The notes below the pieces were generated by a model. It was not told the origin of the DNA. It made no database searches and was given only the letters and a program-made list of their open reading frames with translations. This document shows, piece by piece, positions 43,801-55,440 of a stretch of DNA of 64,000 bases (its first letter is position 1; the number at the start of each line of letters is the position of its first letter). A program made the position numbers and the translations under genes. Location of the stretch: the NCBI GenBank assembly GCA_047967505.1, contig CM106539.1. One strand, given 5' to 3'. This DNA comes from Dipteris shenzhenensis. Its lineage: Eukaryota > Polypodiophyta > Polypodiopsida > Gleicheniales.

Positions 43801-44593
43801 GCCTAAAGCTAGGGCTGACTACTAAGGATCGACAACACTGGGCCTATAAGTATGAGCCCGATACTCAGGGTCCCAGGAGCATGCCATATGGGACACATGT
43901 CCTAACCTTGAGGCTGGCCAGCCTTCTGAGGTGGCCTAGAGCTTAGGCTTGAGGATGGCTCAACATACAAAGCCTACGGCTGGGAGTGAGCTACTACACA
44001 AGCTTGCCACATTTTCAAGCTCCGTACATCCACATGGAAGCATCCAGAGCAGCCCCACCAGGTCCAGCCACTAAATCTGGAGATCTAGGCACTTTGGGGT
44101 CTTGCGGCCCCTTATATAGGCCTAGACCTGGTCAGGGTACATAGTGCAGAATCGAGGCCTATACCCTAGTAATACTTGATGACCATGCAACAGCAAAACA
44201 GAGAACCAACAGAAGAGGACATAGATGTCGATCCAACTTCAAAGAACATGTGTCCACGAGAATTGACTCAGATCTGGATTAAAAGAGAGAAAATAGCTCT
44301 CAGTATATTGCTTCAAACACATGTCAAAATAGGCCCAGTTGATGATGCAGCAAAGGGCTCCCTATGTAAGCTCTCAAGCGGACTCTTTTTGCTGCCCCTA
44401 ACTATGCCCTGCACTGCGTGCTCCGGTGAGCTTCAGTCACTAGTGGCCTCTCTCCAAGTGTCTTGGCATGGACCCAAATGGACGAGGGGCTGGTCTGCCC
44501 ACATTGTTCCAGAAGGTGTAGATTACACGTTTCTCTCTTTTGGGATGCAGAAAGAAGGCCTCTACTCTGTAGTACACGCTTTTTTCTTTCGGA
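43801..44593. other. No recognisable gene
   Basis: About 790 bp between D and E. An open stretch of 144 codons (44176-44610, +) has no family I recognise and runs into the LTR of E, so it is not called. The right edge provides the GTAAC target site of E. Confidence 0.4.
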
Positions 44594-44598
44594 GTAAC

Positions 44599-44625
44599 TG
44601 TGAGAAGTGAAGCAGAAATGAATGG

Positions 44626-44661
<36 letters not shown>

Positions 44662-45419
44662 ACGCCTCTCTCTCACACACACACTGAGAAGGAGAGAAAA
44701 AAGAGAGGCACAGGAGAACTGCAAGTGATCTCTAGAGAAAACCCCACTACAATTGGGGGAAAACCTTGGAACCAACGGGCTGTTCGAGAGCTCAGACAAA
44801 CAGCTCAGCAACCATAAACACGGGAGGCACAGAGAAGAGTGGATGAACTGCTCCACAACTCTCCCATAGCACTCCTCTACAAGGCAGGCAAAGCTGCTCC
44901 AGATCTGCTCAACTGAGCTAGCAATGCTCCTCCACTGGATAATACAAAGAGGGCTGACGGGGGAGCCTATATATAGCCCCCCAGCCCCTCCCTAGTCGGG
45001 TAGGGCAAGGGCAGACTGGCCAACCAGACTGCAAGGTGGCCGACCCCACAGACCAGCATGCCGACTCAAAGGGGGGTGGGCTTACCCACCTCTGCCCTAT
45101 AAAAGGGCCTGGTAGCATCCCTGCAGGGGTGGCTGCTCAGGGCCGACCCCCTAGGTGCCTCCATAGCCAACAGCCCTGCCTCATAGGCGCCTCCATAGCC
45201 AACAGCCCTAAGGGAGAGCCTCTCCTCCTGCCCATCAACACTGATCAGGCTGCAGCCCTACAGCACACACATAGGGACCAGCATACCCTAGACTATCCTC
45301 ACGAGGGGGGCGGGCACAGCCAAAACACAGGCCCTCACTCTCTACACTACCGTCACTCACTAGGCGGGCACACCAACAAACACTAGCCCTCTCTCATCAA
45401 GAGATGTTGATCTCTAACA
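44599..45419 (-). repeat. 3' LTR of element E
   Basis: 821 bp from TGTTAGAGATCAACATCTC (45419) to CTTCTCACA (44599). The polypurine tract GCTGGGGGGGG (about 45431-45421) precedes it. It contains a (GA/CT) run of about 30 bp near its 3' end and a TATATATAG-type motif at about 44970. Confidence 0.92.
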
Positions 45420-45431
45420 CCCCCCCCAGCT

Positions 45432-46399
45432 CTTGGATGGAGCAGAGACGCCAAGGTGCTGGGTGTGCCGCTGGAACAACTGGAGGAATCCGCCGTGTGA
45501 TGTTCCACCGCTGAAGACTGCCACAAGTACTGTCGAAGAAGCCCCCTCGTGGCTCGAACCGCCTCAGCATGATCAATGGAAACCCAGAATTGTTGCTCCC
45601 AGGCAACAGGTGCTAGGTACACTCCTCTGGTTTGGTACTGGTACACTGGGTCAATTGGTACAACAATCCAACTGCTGGTACTGGTACATGACACCAACAG
45701 AGGATCCTAGAACAACAATCCAATTGATACTGCCTTTGGTGCAAGGTCTGCTTCCCTGCATGGGCACTGTATCGCAGAGCTAGATAACCCCCTCTCAAGT
45801 TCAAACTGGTACACTGTTGCCAGATCGATGAGCTTCAGTGCTCCAATGACAATGGGCATATAACAGCTCACAAGGATCAATCAACGGTGTCTAGGTTTCC
45901 GCACTAGCAATCTACTGACCCATTCGGATCTCTAGTAGCATTAGACAATAGCTGCAGCAGAACACTAGGAGACCCCTTTGCATCTGCCAGGTCATAGCGT
46001 CCAAACAAAAATACAAACTGGTAACATACTGCCACCTGAGACAGCGGGAACAACTCCTCATGGCTCGAGGTCCTGCTGCCTGAAAGCCTGCCTCGATAAA
46101 CGACTCCCTACTCGGTGCACATGATCGGCATGTCTAGCTGCCACAAACAAGCAAGCAAACCTCCATCTGGATCAAGAAAGCCTGCTAGCAACGCATGCCT
46201 CGTGCTACTAGAAGGCTGGTGTATACATGGTCGCAACAGTCACACTATTGGCCACCGGGTGACTGGACCCCTCTGCGTTCCTTCGAGGACATTGATGCCA
46301 ATAATGACCTTTCTGGCCACATCAGTTACAAGGTATGGGATGCCGTGAGAGCTTCTCGTTCCTCAACTATCAACTGCTTTCTGACTTACTGATCAGCTA
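45432..46399 (-). other. Non-coding 3' internal region of element E
   Basis: About 970 bp between the gag end and the polypurine tract. I looked for protease, integrase, RT and RNase H motifs on the minus strand and found none. Short ORFs such as 45383-45697 overlap the polypurine tract or LTR and are not called. Confidence 0.6.
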
Positions 46400-47001
46400 T
46401 CAAAGCTCAGGCTGACTGTCATAGGTACGATGGACGAAGCGCTCCTCCTGGTCAAGCACCATGGGGACCAATTCCTCCCAAGTCAACTCATTCACCCTAC
46501 CAATGGTGATGAGGGATGAATAGAAGGCCCCATAAAGAGAAGATAACTGGGACAGGAGAGTTATGGCCATGTCCTCTGATGAGATCTGCTTCCCTGCCTG
46601 GAGGATTTCTTGCTGAAGTTCCTGTAACTGGTTGATGTGTTCCTGCATCGATGAAGACTTCTTGGGATCCAACAACCTCATCTGGACCTCCAGTGACACC
46701 CTCTTCATGGAAGAGGTTCGACCTCTTCATGGGAGAGGTTTGATTATACATGGGACGCCAAATGCTCCCAAATAGTTTTGGCCACTATCATATGCTTCAC
46801 ATGATTAATCACCTAAGGAGTACAGTTAAGAAATACAAATGATCTTACCCTAACATTAACACGGCCCCATAGCTAGGACAGAGTCTCGACATCCTTCCGA
46901 GCCAAGATGCCAAGGTCCTCTGCCAAGGGATCTGGTCGGGCAACACCTATCAAGACAAAATCTCCCATGCCATATGACTATAACACAGATTCCACCATCA
47001 C

Positions 47002-48060
47002 TGAAACCTCAGTCGTAAATACAGCAGAAACACTCTCATTTACTCTCCCTCTCTTAACAAAGACACTAGGGCCCAGGACAACAGTCGGGCTGGACCCCCC
47101 CTGAAGGATTTTATTACTTGAGAGAAGATGGAGCACATAGTTCAGCGTAGAGCTGTTCATACATAATCCAAAACGTGAATGAAAATCATTACATGAGCTC
47201 TAAGGCTCCCCTTCTTGGCAACAAGCCACTTGTCAATTTCTACATTACTTCCCTAATTACATGCCACTAAGGGCAACTCTGGAGTCTTCGAAGCACTTGG
47301 TCACGCGAACCGCCTCCTAGATGCTTGTTAGGCTCCATTGCGCTTAGGAAAATCACTCTTCCTAGTACCTGCAACAATTAATTAAAGCACACCACCATAG
47401 CACCCATTAATTGTTTAGCGCTTTGCATGCAGATAACACACTGTGGACTAATTCTAGTCACGGTGGGCGTCCCCACTGAACACATGTGCACACATAACAA
47501 ATATAAATATATTTATTTATTCTCTGGTTGACCGGATTCAACACTCTTGATCATAATTAAGGGACTTTGACCAAGGGTCGAGGCACCTTAATTATAGTCA
47601 AGTCTCTCCAACCAAAGTTGGCACAACTCTCCAACCAAAGTTGGCACATCTTGGTTAATCGTGGTTAACCCTCTTGGCACATGCCAAGTCGTTGACCGAA
47701 GTCAACACTCTCTGACCGTAGTCAGCTCTGTGGTTCTCTGGTTAACTGCAGTTAACCCTCTTGCTAATAAACCAAGTCTCCCCGACCGAAGTCAGGTTTA
47801 CTTGACCAGAGTCAAGTATCTTTGACCGTAGTCAATTCTCCAACCAAAGTTGGCACATCTTGGTTAACCGTTAGCAATTAACCCTCTTGGTAATCAACCA
47901 AGTCTCTCCGACCGAAGTCAGGTTTACTTGACCAAAGTCAAGTATCTTTGACCATTAAAAGAACTCTTTGACCATAATTAACACATATGAAAACTCTTTA
48001 ATTATGATCAAATAAATGGTCAGCTATACTTTGACTTAGGATATTTACATTGTGGTGACA
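47002..48060 (-). repeat. 3' LTR of element G (long form)
   Basis: 1,059 bp from TGTCACCACAATG (48060) to GAGGTTTCA (47002). It carries an array of short palindromes at about 47526-47960 and about 115 bp (near 47842-47956) absent from the other LTR. Confidence 0.92.
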
Positions 48061-48614
48061 TCCCCTCGGCTTCTATTCAGTTGACCTCAACTGAAAAGCT
48101 TCCTTGTAAACATCCAGAAGGTGTGGATGATCGGACCACATATCTTCATCCATCCACTTGGCATCCAATGCCGTATAATTCTTAAATTTTACAAGATACC
48201 TGTAAAACTCCTTGCCCTAAGGGCCTTTGCGTACAGTATGATACACAATCTGCTTTAGCTGAAGGACCTCCTCCAACTCATCCACTTCTGGTGGATCCTC
48301 TGATACTGGTTCTGTAGGCTCTGGCCCCCGCAATTTCTTTAGAAGACTCACATGGAATGCATTGTGAAACCTCCAATGCTCTGGCAATGCCAACTTCATT
48401 TGTTCTTTCAGTAACCTTGAAAGGGCCATAATACCAGAAGATAACTTTGCATACACTTTTTGTTTGCCCTTAAACTTGCGGAGCCTAGCTTTCTCGAACT
48501 TTAAAAGTACCCAATCCCCTTTCTTGAGATCTAATTGTCTCCTATGCTTATCTGCAGCTCTTTATGTTTCTCTTGAGACCTTTCGATTGCTGTCCGGACT
48601 TGGCTATAAGCTGT
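48061..48614 (-). pseudogene. Element G integrase C-terminus and chromodomain-like tail
   Basis: After a frameshift near 48600, FHNAFHVSLLKK (about 48380-48340) marks the conserved end of chromovirus integrase. An in-frame TAG at 48219-48217 is followed by FYRYLVKFKNYTALDAKWM (about 48207-48150), which resembles a chromodomain (YLVKWKGY...TWE) that would target integration to modified histones. The frame ends at 48073. The polypurine tract (GCCGAGGGGA, about 48070-48061) follows. Confidence 0.7.
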
Positions 48615-50164
48615 CTAGAGGTCTCTCACAAACTGATCAGTTGCTGCAAATATTTCGTCCTTGGTCCTCAAGATAGGTGGCAGAATCACCTTTCCATAAA
48701 TGACCTCAAAGGGGACTTTCCCTGTAAAGCTGTGTACCATATTATTGTAGGCAAACTCTATCAATGGCAGGTACTTTTCCCAGTTTGAACCTTGGTCACC
48801 CACGTAGCATTTCAGCATATCCAATGCTGTAGAATTTGCTACTTCACTTTGACCATCTGTCTGGGTATGGAAACAAGGAGAAAAATTCAGATTCGTCCCC
48901 ATATTATCAAATAAAGCTCTCCAGAATAGACTGGTCATTCTCGAATCTCGATCACTGACAATGGAATTAGGCATACCATGATGCTTAAAGATCTGTGCCA
49001 TGAAAAGCTTAGCCATATGATCTGCATTTATGGTTTTGCAAACCAGAATGAAATGAGCTTGCTTGCTGAATCTATCAATAATAGTCCAAATCCCATCATT
49101 CCCTGACTTTGATCTTGGCAAATCAAAAATGAAGTCCATTGTAGTACTTTCCCACGGTGCCTGAGGCACGGGAAGAGGCATAAGTAGGCCAGGTGCCTTC
49201 CGTCTATCATACTTCACTTTCTGACACGTAAGGCATTCAGTAACAAACTAATGTATATCTTTCCGCATCCCTAGCCAAAAGAAATACCTCTCTAGTACTA
49301 GAGTTGTTGCTGTAATTCCTCTATGTCCAACATAGGGAGGTGCACGGCATTCATCCAAAATCTTTTTCCTCATCTCCTGGGTGATGCATAGGCAGTCATC
49401 TTTCATTAGATACCCATCTTTCAGGGAATAGTGACTGGTGGACAGCCCCTCTTGCATTTGCTGTAAAATCTCGCCAAAATCTGCATCATTAGCATATTGC
49501 TCCCTCATGCCTTCCAAGTCCTGATGATAGGCAATAGTCACATTATTGACCTAGGGTCTTCGGGACAAGGCATCCAGCACTCTGTTCCAAATTCCTGGGG
49601 TATGGACAATCTGAAAATGATACATTGACAGCATATTTGCCCATTTCATATGCTTCTCTGAAAGTTTTGTCTCAGTTAGAAAATATCTCAAACTTTGGTG
49701 ATCTATTTTAACAGTAAAATCTGCACCCAAAAGATAATGCTTCCATGTATGGATGGCATGGATTACAACCAATAACTCTTTCTCATAGATTCCCAGATAT
49801 CTCTCTGCATCCTGGAGTCTCCTACTCCCATAGGCCACAACATGACCATTCTGATGCAATGCAGCCCCAACACATTCCCCACAAGCATCACAATCCACAT
49901 CAAATGGCTGATACAAATCTAGAACGATTAAGATTGGCTCTGTAGTCAGCCTCTCCTTGAGTGTGGTGAAGGCTGTCTTTTGAGGAATTCCCCATCTAAA
50001 AGCTACATTTTTCTTAGTAAGATCGTGGAGTGGAGCGGCTATATCTGCAAAATGCCGGATGAATCTTCTATAGTAAGAACACAGGCCTAGGAAATTTCGA
50101 ACTTCATGGACAGTTTTCAGCTCTGGCCATTCGTTAGTGGCACGGAGCTTTGCTGGATCCATCC
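48615..50164 (-). pseudogene. Element G RNase H and integrase
   Basis: Starts at [13 protein letters not shown] just after the RT deletion. RT thumb (VRNFLGLCSYYRRFI) is followed by RNase H: DCDACGECVGAAL, YLGIYEKELLVV, KIDHQSLRYF. The integrase zinc-binding region (GHRGITA ... CLTCQ) and the catalytic core follow, with acidic residues in MDFIFDLP, VSDRDSRMTS and DGQSEVANS. All lie in one frame, interrupted by TAG codons near 49550 and 49247. The integrase catalytic triad looks intact. Confidence 0.9.
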
Positions 50165-51136
50165 GTAGGGTCGGAAGATACGATCCATCACCCTATTGAA
50201 ATTAGTTGGGGCATTTGTCAATCCAAAAGGCATCACTAGATATTCATACAACCCAAAAGTAGTGCGGAACGCCGTCTTGTGCACATCCTGAGGCTATATC
50301 CTCACTTGATGATAGCCACTCCTTAAGTCTATCCTGCTAAAAACTGAAGCTCCATTTAACTGATCTAGCACATCATCAATGTGTGAAATAGGGAATCTAT
50401 TCTTGATGGTCATTTTCTTCAATGCGCGATAATCAACGCACATACGGAATGAACCATCTTTCTTCTGTACTAGCAGTACAAGAGAACAAAAAGAAGAAGA
50501 ACTAGGCTGAATCAACCCCTTGGACAACAAGTCCTGCACCTGAGTCATAATCTCTTCTCGTTGAGTTGCACTAACTCTGTATGGGGGCCTATTGGGTGGC
50601 TCGCTACCAGGAATGAGTTTTATGCCATGGTCCTCAGGTCTCTCAGGGGGTAGCTCCCCTGGCAAAGCGTCAGAAAAGCAATCTTTAAAATTTTCAAGAA
50701 ACTGAAATTTATTCTAATCTGCCTCACTTATTTCAGCATGTATTTCCACATCTCTCTCTTTTATAGTAATCATGTAAGCTGAAACTGCAGACTTTATTTC
50801 TTTTCCAATAGAACTATTTGATACAATGGGAATAGTTTCCCCTCTATTCCTAGCAACCACATGATATACTTTGCCCCTATGTACAAACTCTAGCACTCTT
50901 TCAGGAAGAATCAACTTCACTGCCTTGCGATGGAACCAAGGCATATCCAAGACTACATCATGATGTTTCAGTGGAGAAAAGAAGAAGTCTTCCTAATCCA
51001 CATAACTTTGTACATGAAGACGGAGCTTCCCTATCAAGGGAGTGACTGGCACAGGGTTCCCACAGAACATCTAATCGGCATCCAAAGCCCTGCCCAACTC
51101 CTCCGTCTTTATTCCCAGCCTCAAGACTAGGTCCTC
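50165..51136 (-). pseudogene. Element G RT, YxDD region deleted
   Basis: Contains [64 protein letters not shown], then a TAG and [17 protein letters not shown] and [12 protein letters not shown]. It jumps at about 50170 directly to the MDPAK motif that normally lies about 60 residues after the YxDD catalytic motif. The YxDD segment is absent. Before RT, 50950-50714 carries the PR-RT linker. Gag, PR and this region share one frame. Confidence 0.88.
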
Positions 51137-52489
51137 TCATATGAAATTATCAGTAGCCCCTGGATCAAATAAAATCAGCGCTTGTTGGTCTCTAACTTCG
51201 CCCCATGATAGCAGCAATTCTCGTTCTTCTAGGTTTAAAACATGACCCCGTACGTCAAGAATTCCTCCTGCCATTGGCTTTTGCAGTCCCCGTGGCTTCT
51301 CTGCCTCTTTTCCCTTTTCTGGGCACTGGGCAGTCACATGCCCCTCTTTCCCACACTTCAAGCATTTCCCATCTCTGCGGAATTCAACTATCTGTTCAGG
51401 AGTGAATGGGGATTTGCCTTTATATGACTTTGAAAACCGAGTATCCCTCGGCTTCTGGAGCTGAAACCCTTTCTTTTCAACCTTGGGATACTCTTTCTTT
51501 TCTGATTTTGAAAAATCAGTTTTCTTTCTTTCAGCACATCTTGCATGCAAGGATAGTACCGTGGATGGATCTTGTAACGGCACAAGGCTAGCTACTGAAG
51601 CTGAATGCATAAGGTCTTGAATGTTATTTGCCCCCAAAGCATTTACTACTGCCTAGATTCTTGGACTGAGACCTGCTCTGTACTTTCTCATTTGGGTTTC
51701 TTTGGAGATCTTTTTGAAAGGTGCAACCTGCAAATAAGCATCCCAAAACTTTTGGTTGTACACATCCACTGTATCTCCTGCATCCATATGCAAACTGTCC
51801 CAATCTTGAAGAACATGATCTCTAAACTGTTTAGGCATAAACTACTGGTCGAAGGCTTTCTTAAAGTCCTTCCACCTCTTTGGGGCTGACCCATCTGTGG
51901 TCTGTGCACTCCACCATGCACTAGATGTCGCTGTCAAGTGCAAATTGACCATTCTTAACTTGGAGGATTCTGAAAACTTTTCTGTACCGAATGCAACATC
52001 AAACTGTCTGATGAACTGCAATGCTTTGTCTATATGACCAAACTTGACAGATTTGCCTCCCTCTTTGAATTCTTTGGTCTCTCTGGAAGACACTCTCTTC
52101 CTAGACTTCTTGTGTTTCCTTCTTTTCCTGAATGGTCTATCTGATAAAGAAGAAGATACAGAAGTCGAGCTCAAGGTAGACGGTGAAGGACTTGGAGATC
52201 GGTGATGATACCTTGATCTCTTCCTGCTATGAGACCGTCCCCTATGAATTCTCTCTTTCTCTAGCTGTATACGAGAGTGTGCCTCTGGCATTGGCACATC
52301 ATAAGCTGTGTTAGGAATATTTTCTGCTTGAAACAAATGCTGAGCTCTTGGATCCCTTTTGAGATTTTCCATCTCCTGTATACGAGTGCGTACCATCTGC
52401 TCGAATTCTTGCTGATTTTGCTGCACACTTCTCTGTCTTGGATATGCATCCCTATCTTGTGAATCCCACAGGATAGGTGATTGAGCCAT
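51137..52489 (-). pseudogene. Element G gag and protease
   Basis: The ATG at 52489 (MAQSPILWDSQDR) begins a gag with an RS/SP-rich basic stretch, then the gag core with AWWSAQTTDGSAPKRWKDF and FRDHVLQDWDSL. TAG codons lie at about 51842 and 51653 in the same frame. A zinc knuckle CLKCGKEGHVTAQC is near 51370-51330. The protease motif LILFDPGATDNF (DSG replaced by DPG) is near 51175. A stop follows at 51137. Confidence 0.88.
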
Positions 52490-53932
52490 TTTCTTACAAC
52501 TTGTCTAAGATCTGCAAGTTTCTCACACACAGTGTGTATGCAACCTATGCACGCAACCTTTGCTTTTCAAAGAGAAAATTTACCTCAACAAGAGGTGTCT
52601 TGCATTCACAATCTATGCCAATGCCGAGCTGTCTATCAACTCAAGGCATAAACTCAAAGCTGTGTGCCCCTTTTCTGGCTACTGCAAATGACTTCAAAAT
52701 GCATCTGTTTTTCCCTCTTTTCTCTGCTCAAAGGCATGCATCCCTTTGCTTGTGCAAATCTCTGATTTTTCTCTGATTTCTGCTTTTTCTGACAGTAAAT
52801 ACTCTCTCAGATAGGTGAAAACTGCTAGCAGGAACAGTCTCTGCAACTGTCTTTTTTTTTTTGGGGACAGTAACCAGATAGGTAACTACTGGTTACTCTA
52901 ACCAAACTGACTGGTTCTGGTCTGGTTAGTCTGTAACTAGACCTCTAACCAGATTAACTAGATTCTGAAGTAACTGAACCAGACTGGAATCTGGTTAATT
53001 GAACTAGTCTGGTCTGGTTAGGCTGATCAGACTAGCTAAGAGTAACCTCACCCTTAACCTGAGTCAGCTAACCACAGTTAACCTAACCACAGATAACTGC
53101 CACATCACCTGCCTGCCCATCTGTCAGCCACGTCAGCATGTGCAGTCTGATCGCCACGTCAGCCACCTGTCTGCCACATGTCAGTGCCACATCAGCATCT
53201 GAGCTGGCTGCCACATGTACTGCCACGTCAGCTCTATGCATACTTGCCAAATCAACCACGTGTGAGTCAGACCACGTCAACACCACGTGTCAACCCTCTG
53301 CCACGTCAGAGAAACTCAGACAACATCCATTCATGTGCAAATCCCATCACGCCATCGCGTGCAACCCTGCGTAGATCAACATGATTCTATAAGCCCGGAC
53401 ACTTTCGCCTGGCAAAATGATCTCGCACAGCATCAATCTAACGTGCATTTGCATGTGGGATTTCATCAACAATCTCTACTGGGCTGGGCGTTGCGTCAAC
53501 ATCTTCAAAGAGGCACCTGCCTTCATCGATGTTCAAGAAGGCATGTAATCCAAACATCCCAAGGCTTCACATTGGTTATGCAGCTCGTCTAGTGGAGCAT
53601 AGCAAAGTCTATGCTCTGCTGCTTGCGTCGAAGGTGGTTAGGCGTTGCACCTGTGCTTGATTGCCAGACGCCAACAGGGTGGGTTGCGCTAACGTCGAAC
53701 GCAGCTCCTTCATTCATTCACCAAACAAACCTACGCAGTGGACGTGAGTGCCAATTTTTAGCTTCCTTCATTCATTTCGTAACACGCGTTGATAGAATCC
53801 ATGGACTCTCCTGGCGCTCCATCGATTTCCTGCGTACCAATCGACCTAGATGGTCTGTGTGATGGCAATTTAATATTTCTCACTTGGATCATCAAAGGCT
53901 TGAGAAAGCCTTGAGCCCCACTCTGATACCAA
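52490..53932 (-). other. Primer site and long leader of element G with two motif arrays
   Basis: TGGTATCAGAG at 53931-53921, one base from the LTR, is the primer site. The leader is about 1.4 kb. Plus-strand 52870-53095 is packed with TAACCAG/CTGGTTA words in both orientations. Plus-strand 53098-53310 has about ten GCCACGTCAG/GCCACATCAG/CCACGTGT words. The rest is unremarkable. No supported ORF. Confidence 0.75.
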
Positions 53933-54885
53933 TGAAACCTCAGTCGTAAAATACAGCAGAAACACTCTCATTTACTCTCCCTCTCTCAACAGAGACACTA
54001 GGGCCTAGGACAACAGTCGGGCTGGACCCCACCTGAAGGATTTTATTACTTGAGAGAAGATGGAGCACATAGTTCAGCGTAAAGCTGTTCATACATAATC
54101 CAAAACGTGAATGAAAATCATTACATGAGCTCTAAGGCTCCCCTTCTTGGCAACAAGCCACTTGTCAATTTCTACATTACTTTCCTAATTACATGCCACT
54201 AAGGGCAACTCTGAAGTCTTCGAAGCACTTGGTCACGCGAACCGCCTCCTAGATGCTTGTTAGGCTCCATTGCGCTTAGGAAAATCACTCTTCCTAGTAC
54301 CTGCAACAATTAATTAAAGCACACCACCATAGCACCCATTAATTGTTAGCGCTTTGCATGCAGATAACACACTGTGGACTAATTCTAGTCACGGTGGGCG
54401 TCCCCACTGAACACATGTGCACACATAACAAATATAAATATATTTATTTATTCTCTGGTTGACCGGATTCAACACTCTTGATCATAATTAAGGGGCTTTG
54501 ACCAAGGGTCGAGGCACCTTAATTATAGTCAAGTCTCTCCAACCAAAGTTGGCACAACTCTCCAACCGAAGTTGGCACATCTTGGTTAACCGTAGTTAAC
54601 CCTCTTGGCACATGCCAAGTCTCGTTGACCGAAGTCAACACTCTCTGACCGTAGTCAGCTCTGTGGTTCTCTGGTTAACTGCAGTTAACCCTCTTGGTAA
54701 TAAACCAAGTCTCCCCGACCGAAGTCAGGTTTACTTGATCAGAGTCAAGTATCTTTGACCGTAGTCAATTCTTTTACCATTAAAAGAACTCTTTGACCAT
54801 AATTAATACATATGAAAACTCTTTAATTATGATCAAATAAATGGTCAACTGTACTTTGACTTAGGATATTTACATTGTGGTGACA
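53933..54885 (-). repeat. 5' LTR of element G (short form)
   Basis: 953 bp, colinear with the 3' LTR except that it lacks about 115 bp of the palindrome array. It ends GAGGTTTCA next to the primer site. Confidence 0.92.
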
Positions 54886-54977
54886 ATCACTCGCCCAACG
54901 CCATAGTTGAGCCCATCCAACTGCCGGTCAACCGAGAATGTGGGCAACACTAGAATTCTAGTCTTGTTCTCTGCCAT

Positions 54978-55306
54978 CTCAAACAAAGTCACCGTGTCGG
55001 AGTGAAGAGGATGAAGAACTCAAAGAGAAGATGGATGGGATAGAAGAGAATTGAGGGTTGAAGAAAGAAGAAGGCGGAAGAAGAGGATGAAGGGGCTGAC
55101 AGCCCAATGTACCTTCACACCTCGCTTTCCGTCCCTTGGAAACACTTCCTCTCTGATCTGAAAACACCCTTCAAAGTCACCCCTTTGCTGGTCACCCAAA
55201 TAGTCCACTCCTCGAACACACTCCTCCTCAAAGACCCCTCCAAACAGCACCCTAATCCTCCTCCCTCCGCTCCTCGGGTCTCAAGCCAAACGTGGCTCTG
55301 ATACCA
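54978..55306 (-). other. Primer site and leader of element E
   Basis: TGGTATCAGAGCCA at 55306-55293 (initiator tRNA-Met site) directly follows the LTR end. The leader of about 310 bp is CT-rich in its last third and precedes the gag ATG. Confidence 0.85.
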
Positions 55307-55331
55307 TGTGAGAAGTGCAACGGAAATGAAC

Positions 55332-55403
<72 letters not shown>

Positions 55404-55440
55404 ACGCCTCACACACACACATATTGAGAAGGAGAAAGAA

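Larger units (their letters stand above)
47002..54885 (-). mobile_element. Element G: Ty3/gypsy chromovirus, inserted in E
   Basis: 7,884 bp, minus strand, with 5' LTR 53933-54885, 3' LTR 47002-48060, and a perfect target duplication ATCAC (46997-47001 and 54886-54890). Domain order gag-PR-RT-RNase H-INT with a chromodomain-like tail marks a chromovirus. The LTRs differ by roughly 2% apart from one length difference. All coding damage is stops, one frameshift near 48600 and a deletion in RT. Confidence 0.93.
46400..54977 (-). pseudogene. Element E gag, split by element G
   Basis: The ATG at 54977 starts MAENKTRILVLPTFSV and LDGLNY, then the gene is cut at 54890/47001 by G. The second part (46996-46400) continues with VINHVKHM, AKTIWEHL, IQLQELQQEIL-like, ISSEDMAITLLSQL and WEELVPMVLDQEERF, the UBN2-type copia gag core. 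Several stops and one frameshift occur (e.g. near 46745). It ends QPEL-stop at 46400. Gag would form the particle; no pol follows. Confidence 0.82.

Noticed and set aside
44176-44610. 144-codon open stretch, plus strand
   Set aside because: No family recognised, and its end overlaps the LTR edge of element E, so it cannot be an old intact gene.
53933-54885. Local tandem duplication of 47002-48060
   Set aside because: The two copies are LTRs of one element: TG/CA ends, primer site, polypurine tract and ATCAC target duplication all fit.
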